Assembly (NCBI GenBank): GCA_028583405.1
Contig: CM053256.1
Location: forward strand, 3,962,424-4,026,423
Reading direction: 5' to 3'
DNA: 64,000 nt
From: Pogonophryne albipinna
Taxonomy: Eukaryota > Chordata > Actinopteri > Perciformes > Artedidraconidae
The notes under the pieces were generated by a model that saw nothing but the letters and a program-made list of their open reading frames with translations, was not told where the DNA came from and searched no databases. Position numbers and translations under genes: made by a program. Of the stretch, positions 57,502-64,000 are shown one piece after another. How positions within the stretch are numbered: position 1 is the first letter of the stretch; every line of letters begins with the position of its first letter.

Positions 57502-60500
57502 ATGACTTCCCTCAACGAGTCAACCTCCCCTCCCTCATTCCCCCTCTCTTCCTTTGCGCACAATGTCTCCCACTTTATCACCAACGACCCTTCATACTCC
57601 CCCATTCCCTTCTCCACTTCCTCCTCGCTGTCGTCGTCTAACTGCACCATGTCTCCGTCGGCCTCCTCTCCTCCCTATAACTTCTACGCCGTGCTGCTGG
57701 TGCTCCTGATCTTCTGCGTGGTGTTCGGGAACGTGCTGGTGTGCGTGGCGGTGTCGCGGGAGCGCGCTCTGCAGACCACCACCAACTACCTCATCGTCTC
57801 GCTGGCCGTGTCCGACATGCTGCTGGCCACGCTGGTCATGCCCTGGGGTGTCTACCTGGAGGTGTGTGCGCTCTTTTGTGTGCTGGTATTGATTTATTGT
57901 GTGTCTGTATGATCAATGATCCTCTGATACACCCTCAGCTTGAGGCAGTGGGAACTAACTGTAGATAGAAATGTTGTGGATTGGGTGGATTTCAACACAT
58001 GGAGAACAATTGAAGGAACGTCATGGTTAAGAGCCATTACAGAAGATATGGAAATGAAATGGAGATTGAAGCTTTAACAAAGGTTATGTTACGAATAAAG
58101 GCTGCATTTATAATTATGTCCATTATAGATACATTTTCTATTTTCTCAGCTGATTGATGAGTCCTTATAGAGCTTTCCAAACGTGTTAGTTTTAGCTTTA
58201 AAATCAATTAGTTTACATTTCTGATCTCCTGCTACATTATGAACCATCCAGAACTCTCAGGTCTTCTGGGACGGGTCTGCTTTCTGTCCCCTGAGTCAGA
58301 TCCAAACATGGAGAAGCAGCGTTCAGTTATTAAGCTCCAAATATCGTGAACAAACTACCAGAAACCTGCAGGTCCGCTGCAATCCAGACTGACATTTCTG
58401 TTGTAAAGAACTTTGAATTGCCTTGTGTTGAAAGGTGCTATACTTCGGGAATAGTAGAAAAAGCCCATCACAAGGCCATGTCATGAAAGTGATTAATGTG
58501 TATGACCAAAACATGTTAAGTTTATCACATTAGACAAAGAATCTTGTAAAAAGCAAAATAGTTCCAGATGAGTTGTCTGTCAATCGACTGAGAACTCTGT
58601 AACAAACCACACAGGAAGAGTGAAGGTGGGAACATGATCCCATTGCCATATACTTAATTATACTCTGCTATTACATTTTCAAAAGCTTTCTGTCATCATT
58701 AGCATCGATCTTCCCTGAGCCTTCAACTGCTGCGTCCTCCAATGCTCCGATCCTGATGCAGATTTTATAGTTTCTACCATCAGTGCAATTTTCCCAGAGC
58801 CTGAGGGGACGTATTCAGATTTCTCATTTCGTCTGGCAAACAGACTAAAACCCAGAGATAATTGGTTAACTCTCCTACGAAACAAAGGAGAGCAGAAAGT
58901 CATCTGCTTTAGAAGATTGGTTTAGAAAATGTTTGGTATTGCTGCACTAACAAAAAAGGACTCAAACGGTGAAATTAAAACGTTGCTGAATAATTCCCTG
59001 ATTAAATTAGGCTCTAGGATAGAATAAAAATAAAACTTTAATTGACTAATTAGGTCTAGGGAATTATAAACAGTTTCTCACAGACATTTATTTTGGCGTT
59101 ACAGAAACACATATAAAGTTTAACTTAATAATAAACAGTCTGTAAACATTTTAATCCCTCAATTAGAATGCTGCTTTCTGCCCTCATTATAATGATTTTT
59201 TTCTGTGACTGGAATGAAAAACATTTCTCACAGACAGAAAATGCCTTTTATATGCAAGGTGGACAATTTCAGACAATTTCTCACAGACAATGAAAATGTA
59301 TTGGCAAAATACTAATTACTACATATACCCTGTTGCCCGATAAGTTGGAATAACACACAGACACATTCCTCTTTTTATTCCTATTCACACACACAATCTT
59401 TATGGGCAACAGTGTAGCATAACCCTAAAAACATAACCTTTCCATTACGAAGTTGTGATAAATTTAAACTTTTAAATTTTTGTTGGGTAAATTGGTTCAC
59501 TTCATAAATAAATTCATTAGCCTAAAGCAGGGGTGTCAAACTCAATTTCATCGCGGGCCACATTAGCATTATGGTTGCACTCAAAGGGCCGGTTGTCACT
59601 TTAAGACTATAAATATACATTTATATAATATATATTAAATAATGTATATTACATGATTGGCACTGCATTGGATTATTATCAGTTCTGGTAATAACTAATA
59701 ACGTCTGAGAGCAGAAGTCAAATAATTGAAAGCAAATATTCAACAATTACACCAATTGTTTTGTGTACTATATTTTTGCAAGCTCTTGTGGGCCACATAA
59801 AATGAGGTCACGGGCCGGATTTGGCCCACGGGCCTTTAGTTTGACACCCCTGGCCTAAAGTAAAGAAATATATAATAATATCATTAAATATGAAATACCT
59901 GTGAGTGATTCAGCCTGGTTAATATTAACTCTGCTCCACAAGGGCAAAACCAGTAAAGGAATTACATCCAGGCTGAAAACTATTGAAGTTAAAGTAGTGT
60001 ATTTTATATCAGTTTATGTCTGTTTTGTTGAAGGTGGTGGGAGAGTGGCGCTTCAGTCTCATCCACTGCGACATCCTGCTCACGCTGGACGTCATGATGT
60101 GCACGGCCAGCATCCTCAACCTCTGTGCCATCAGCATCGACAGGTGGATCCTTCAAATAACTTTACTCTTTAGTTTTATTATTCATTGAACATCTAACAA
60201 ACCCACACTATCGACGTCTTTCTCTCTTTTTTTGTTGAGAAAAAGATGAAGTGAGAACGGAAACAGCAAAGATGACAGGGAATCAATAAGTGATTTCTTA
60301 ACTGTGTACTTTCCCCTAACCTTGATGTTAATTGGTGCAGTTTGGGCTACAGAAAGTACTTTGGAAATAAATATTTCCTGCAGCTGGACAGTCACCTCAC
60401 ACCCTGTCATCATCTGTTTGTCCTTCAGCAGGAAGCTACAGGCTTCTCTGTGTCTTTTACTATGTCCTCTGGCCAGCCATTAGAGTGGATCAAGGAGACT

Positions 60501-61828
60501 GTGTTTGATGGTTTGGTGTTTCACCTTTGTACGCCTAATGGGAAGTGACCAGACGCTCTAATTACAAAATGACACATTTGATCATTGACCAGTCATTTGG
60601 TGGAATAGCAGATGATAGCGTCTAATTGCATTGTCAAAGCCGTAAACGGGGAAATATACACCGCAGTTACAAAGTTGTATCGGCTTCCTGCCCGAGCTAT
60701 TTAATTTAAAACAGCTACTATGAGATTAAAGTGCTGACAACATTGATGTGAGAGTGCTTACATCCACAACAGAACAAGAGTTTTTTGTATATGCAGAGTC
60801 CTCCAATCGTGGCTGACAGAAGGTAATAAGCATAAACCCAAATAAGGTCATTATTTCTCATTGCTCTCATACAGTATGGTTTGACAGAAATGGGAAAGAG
60901 AATGTGACTGTGTGTAGGGATGGGCGCCGAGAACTGGTTCTAAATGGTCCAATCTATCAGAATGATGCCTGAGGTTAATACATTACATTTACATTTCATT
61001 TAGCTAACGCCTTTATCCAAAACGAGTGCATTCAACCATGAAGAAATCAACTAAAAAAAGCAAAAGTCATTACTTTTTTTTTTGCGATGCTGGCATGTTT
61101 TTGTCGAGCTGCAAAACGTTGCTGCTGGAAACTTGCAAAAAGAAGCTTCTGAGTTTGGACGTAAGTCTGCAACAGTTTGATATTGCACCAGAAATGTTTA
61201 CATCTCAACAAGTTCACACAGTCTGCTGAAGGGATTGAACTCGTCAGGCCCATCAAAAACATATTTACAGACTTCCTGATACAATCATCTATTTCAAAGC
61301 TTAGTTTCATGTTTAGAGTCCTGGGTAACTCTGTGTTTTGCTCTTATTCAGAAAGACAGCTGTTCTCTTAAGTAGACTGCACAAACCTGCTCTTTAAAGT
61401 AGACGACGCTTCCTTCATTTTGACGTGCTGGCAGGTGTGTTGTGTACTTGTGGCAGTGAAACAGGCCATGACAGTTTGCATCTGAGGGGAAAAGTGGTTA
61501 GTCTGCGTTCTCTCTCAACTGCTCGAGTTTACTTTAAAATATGTGTGAACATGACGACGGGATAATAAAGTCTGAAGAAGCATCGATGTGTGTTCACTCC
61601 ATGGAAAAAGGAGTTCAAATGCAGGCACCGTGACTGAGTGAGAGGGAGGCGTGCTAATATGTCTGCTTTTCCAATCTGTGTGTGATTGCAGATACACAGC
61701 AGTGGCCATGCCGATGCTCTACAACACCAGATACAGCTCCAGGAGGAGGGTGGCGGTGATGATTGGTGTGGTTTGGTTCCTCTCTTTTGCAATCTCCTGC
61801 CCCTTGCTGTTTGGACTAAACAACACAG
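57502..61828 (+). CDS. D2-type dopamine receptor, 5' coding part (N-terminus to TM4)
   Basis: Three exons: 57502-57861, 60034-60143, 61692-61828. GT/AG borders and phases agree, and they encode the first 202 residues; the rest lies right of 64000. The start is the ATG at 57502, because the nearer upstream ATG (57482) runs into a stop. The N-terminus is long and Ser/Pro-rich, with NxS/T sites at N5, N21 and N47. TM1 has GN77, TM2 D105, TM3 the amine-binding D139 in [10 protein letters not shown], and then DRY (156-158). C132 is the TM3 disulfide cysteine. The sequence through LYNTRYSS and [12 protein letters not shown] is characteristic of D2 rather than D3 or D4 receptors, and exon borders match DRD2. 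It is a Gi/o-coupled plasma-membrane receptor for dopamine. Residue 116 is Gly where human D2 has Val (2.61). Which teleost D2 paralogue this is remains unresolved. Confidence 0.93.
57862..59525. other. Receptor intron, nothing recognised before the hAT element
   Basis: AT-rich sequence. A ctcacagacatttat/ctcacagacag-type word recurs at 59088-59285, perhaps a worn repeat. Confidence 0.35.
59528..59852. mobile_element. Non-autonomous hAT element (325 bp), TSD GCCTAAAG
   Basis: CAGGGGTGTCAAACTCAA and AGTTTGACACCCCTG are inverted ends. GCCTAAAG is duplicated at 59520-59527 and 59853-59860. It is the same family as the element at 6626-7147, in inverted orientation of the internal GGCC-rich blocks. 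Confidence 0.9.
60144..60975. other. Receptor intron, nothing recognised
   Basis: Between the second and third coding exons. No exon or repeat is supported. Confidence 0.35.
60978..61040 (-). mobile_element. L2 LINE 3'-end fragment
   Basis: The plus-strand sequence catttagctaacgcctttat, preceded by attacatttacattt, matches the 3' terminus of the LINE at 29720 with few changes. Only the tail was inserted. Confidence 0.6.
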
Positions 61829-61865
61829 GTAACAGCTTCATCTGATGCCTGCCCTCAACTCGACA

Positions 61866-62230
61866 CCCATTTATTTATTCAACCAGGAGAAGTCTCATTG
61901 AGATTAAAACAACGATTATACAAGAGATAGGCCAAGATAGGCAGCAGCACAGTTACAGACAACAAATTACTAACCCTAACAAATTAAAAACTAAAACAGA
62001 GAACATTTTATAGTCACAATCAGAGATGTCATATTCGTGCATCGAGACAACGGCCTGCTTCTCGGTCATTAAGAAGCACTTCTGTTAAGAGAGACCAGCC
62101 CCCTGAGTTTAAGCTCATATTGAAGCTGGTTTCAAGCAAATGGAGCAGCGTAACTAAACACCCTTTTCCCCAGCTCAGTGTGGACTTTTGGGACAGTTAG
62201 TAAAAAACAAGTCCTCGGAGCAAAGCCAAT
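61866..62230 (-). mobile_element. LINE 3' fragment (RT tail and 3' UTR) after the third receptor exon
   Basis: On the minus strand it encodes pieces such as NQLQYELKLRGLVSLNRSAS in the region of the RT C-terminus. A 3' UTR follows, ending in the reverse of ttattcaaccaggagaagtc / tcattgagatt. The same tail type (ctggttaaataaagg) ends the fragment at 28800. It lies in the receptor intron. Confidence 0.6.
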
Positions 62231-64000
62231 AAGTTCCCATACTTTTCTGAAGGTTTTAAATCCATACATAAGGTGAAAGAAGACCAAGAATATCCTAATA
62301 AATAAGGATTTGCCAATAGTTTAGTCAACGGTCGGTCAGCGCAGACCATCCAACACGAGCATACCAGAAACAATGGTGCTTAAGGTTTGTAATACATCTC
62401 AGTGCCCCGTGGTAGACAGTATCCGGTGGCATTTAGAAGATGCATTCATATAAACAACACCACCATGATCTAGCACAGACATAAAGGTTGCAGCGACAAG
62501 CCACTTAGTTAGATGTTGATAGCTCCGCCCCCACGGCACAGGCTAAAGCTGCGGGTGAATAGTGAGTGATGTGCTTCTCTTAAATGTTGCTACCTCATGG
62601 AGTTGTGGGATGGCATTGGGATGCTCCGATGTACTCTATGCTCTCTATACTCTAAAAAGAAGATATGAAAGGAAGCATTGAAGCACCTTTCATTAGCAGT
62701 TAGAAAATCGACTAGCTTTTATCAAAGCACTTGGATACTACCTGCTCTATTAGACCCCAGCTTCAGTGCTTGGTGAAACCCGGAGTGGCATAGCGGAAAA
62801 TGTCCTTATTTTCCCTTATGTAAAACTAGATAGATTAAAGGTCCCTTCAATTCAACAATCCCAAAAAGGAAAGATGCTGATCTTAATTTTGGAGATGTGG
62901 TCTTTCATGGTTTAGTCAACAGCTGTTAAGGGATGTTTATCTAACGTTGCAGTTTTCTTCATGGTCCTCTGAGGTGTTATTTAACTCACTTTCAGAAGAG
63001 CAGCATACACACTTCCTTATGCACAAATAGACCCTACATTATTCCGATCCATCTGTCCTTGAGTTTGATGAGCAGTCTTTGATGATATGGTTCAAAATGA
63101 TCCCATGCGTCTGCTCAGTCAACAGTCTACCATCACTGAGTCAGCAGATTTATATCCAGTTTCTAAAAGAACAGACAAACAGAGCATTCAATCATTTCCC
63201 CCTGTGTTGTTCTCATCGAGGGAATGACAGGTGACGTCGGTCGCATACACAATCCTCGATTCATTTGTTGTTCACAAAAGGATCAAGAGTGAAGGTAATC
63301 TTCCTGAGCTGTGAGGAGAGACTCTGAATGTGCTCGCACTGAAAGAAGATCACTTGAAAACAAGCTGAACATTTGTGAGGGTTCACAGAATCAGTTTGAT
63401 CAGTTCTGGGTCAAGACACAGCAAGATTCTGTATTATTAAAACATATAACTCGGTAACAGGTCGCCTATAGATTACAGAACACTGTTTGATTGTTACTTA
63501 TTGTGTTGATAATGCACTTTTCGACAATGTTTGTATTAAATTAATGACATGGAAAATGCACTCTAATAAACAGAATTTCAGTTGTTGAGAAAACAATCCA
63601 CCGCACGGTCCAGATTCTAGCAGTATAACTATTTTTAATGGAATTACAGATGTTTACATTTCCATATTTTGTTAGCGTTGTAAGGACTGCTCGTCCATGC
63701 TGGTGTAAAGTATGCGGCTCAGTTTGCTTTTGTTATCAGAAGCAGCAGGAGGAAAATGTTGCCCAAAGATCTCTTACTTTCAGTGAACAAAAACTTGGCA
63801 AATCCAGAATGTCATGACAACTCCATCTGCAGATGAATAAAGTTTGATATGTTTTACAGCTCAAATAAGTTTCTAAATAGAGCTTTTTTGTCCACTGCTA
63901 TTACCTCAGCTTTTGGGTTGTCTTTTTTTGTAGTTCACATCAATGCAATGTAATGTAATGTAATGTTGGAAAAAAAAACTAGCTTTTCATATATACATGT
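62231..64000. other. Receptor intron to the window edge
   Basis: No further D2 exon (TM5 onwards) is found before the edge. A short (TAATG)n run lies at 63943-63965. Confidence 0.45.

Noticed and set aside
57482..57504. Upstream ATG at 57482 as the receptor start
   Set aside because: It is in another frame and meets a TGA after seven codons; the ATG at 57502 opens the receptor frame.

Overview
This window looks like nuclear DNA of a ray-finned (teleost) fish. It is intron-rich, AT-leaning, and dense with fish-type DNA transposons and L2-like retrotransposon fragments. I reconstructed three vertebrate genes and one partial gene from reading frames and splice sites. I recognised them from family knowledge; no database search was run.

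Layout. (1) Positions 219-560, minus strand: one exon with a death-fold (CARD-like) sequence, a partial gene that continues to the left. (2) Positions 1742-6246, plus strand: an eight-exon MAG-like Siglec of 572 residues with four Ig domains, one membrane span and a tyrosine-rich tail. (3) Positions 6626-9258: three cut-and-paste transposons, one nested in another. (4) Positions 10283-41122, plus strand: a complete 17-exon xrcc1 of 630 residues. It has the N-terminal domain, the REV1-binding FF pair, BRCT1, an acidic linker with FHA-docking motifs, and BRCT2. Its introns are swollen by transposons, including hAT elements, a Helitron-like repeat, a nearly full-length but frameshifted L2 LINE, and a Tc1 element with an uninterrupted 340-residue transposase nested inside a hAT element. 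(5) Positions 41.3-45.0 kb: an intergenic region. (6) From about 45.05 kb to beyond the right edge: a D2-type dopamine receptor. It has a likely non-coding first exon ending at 45382 and three coding exons (57502-57861, 60034-60143, 61692-61828) covering the N-terminus to TM4. The rest lies outside the window.

The genes do not form an operon or a single pathway: they are an immune/adhesion receptor, a single-strand-break repair scaffold and a neurotransmitter receptor. Their order is informative, because MAG and XRCC1 both lie on human 19q13 while human DRD2 is on 11q23. The receptor may therefore be a D2 paralogue rather than the orthologue of human DRD2.

The most noteworthy points are these. 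The Siglec V domain appears to lack the sialic-acid arginine, and its tail carries three YxN motifs. The XRCC1 has two GSTD-type docking motifs and lacks one cysteine of the mammalian redox disulfide. A repeat carries an array of palindromic RFX-like X-boxes and ends in a perfect 36-bp palindrome. Target-site duplications resolve several nested transposons to the base.
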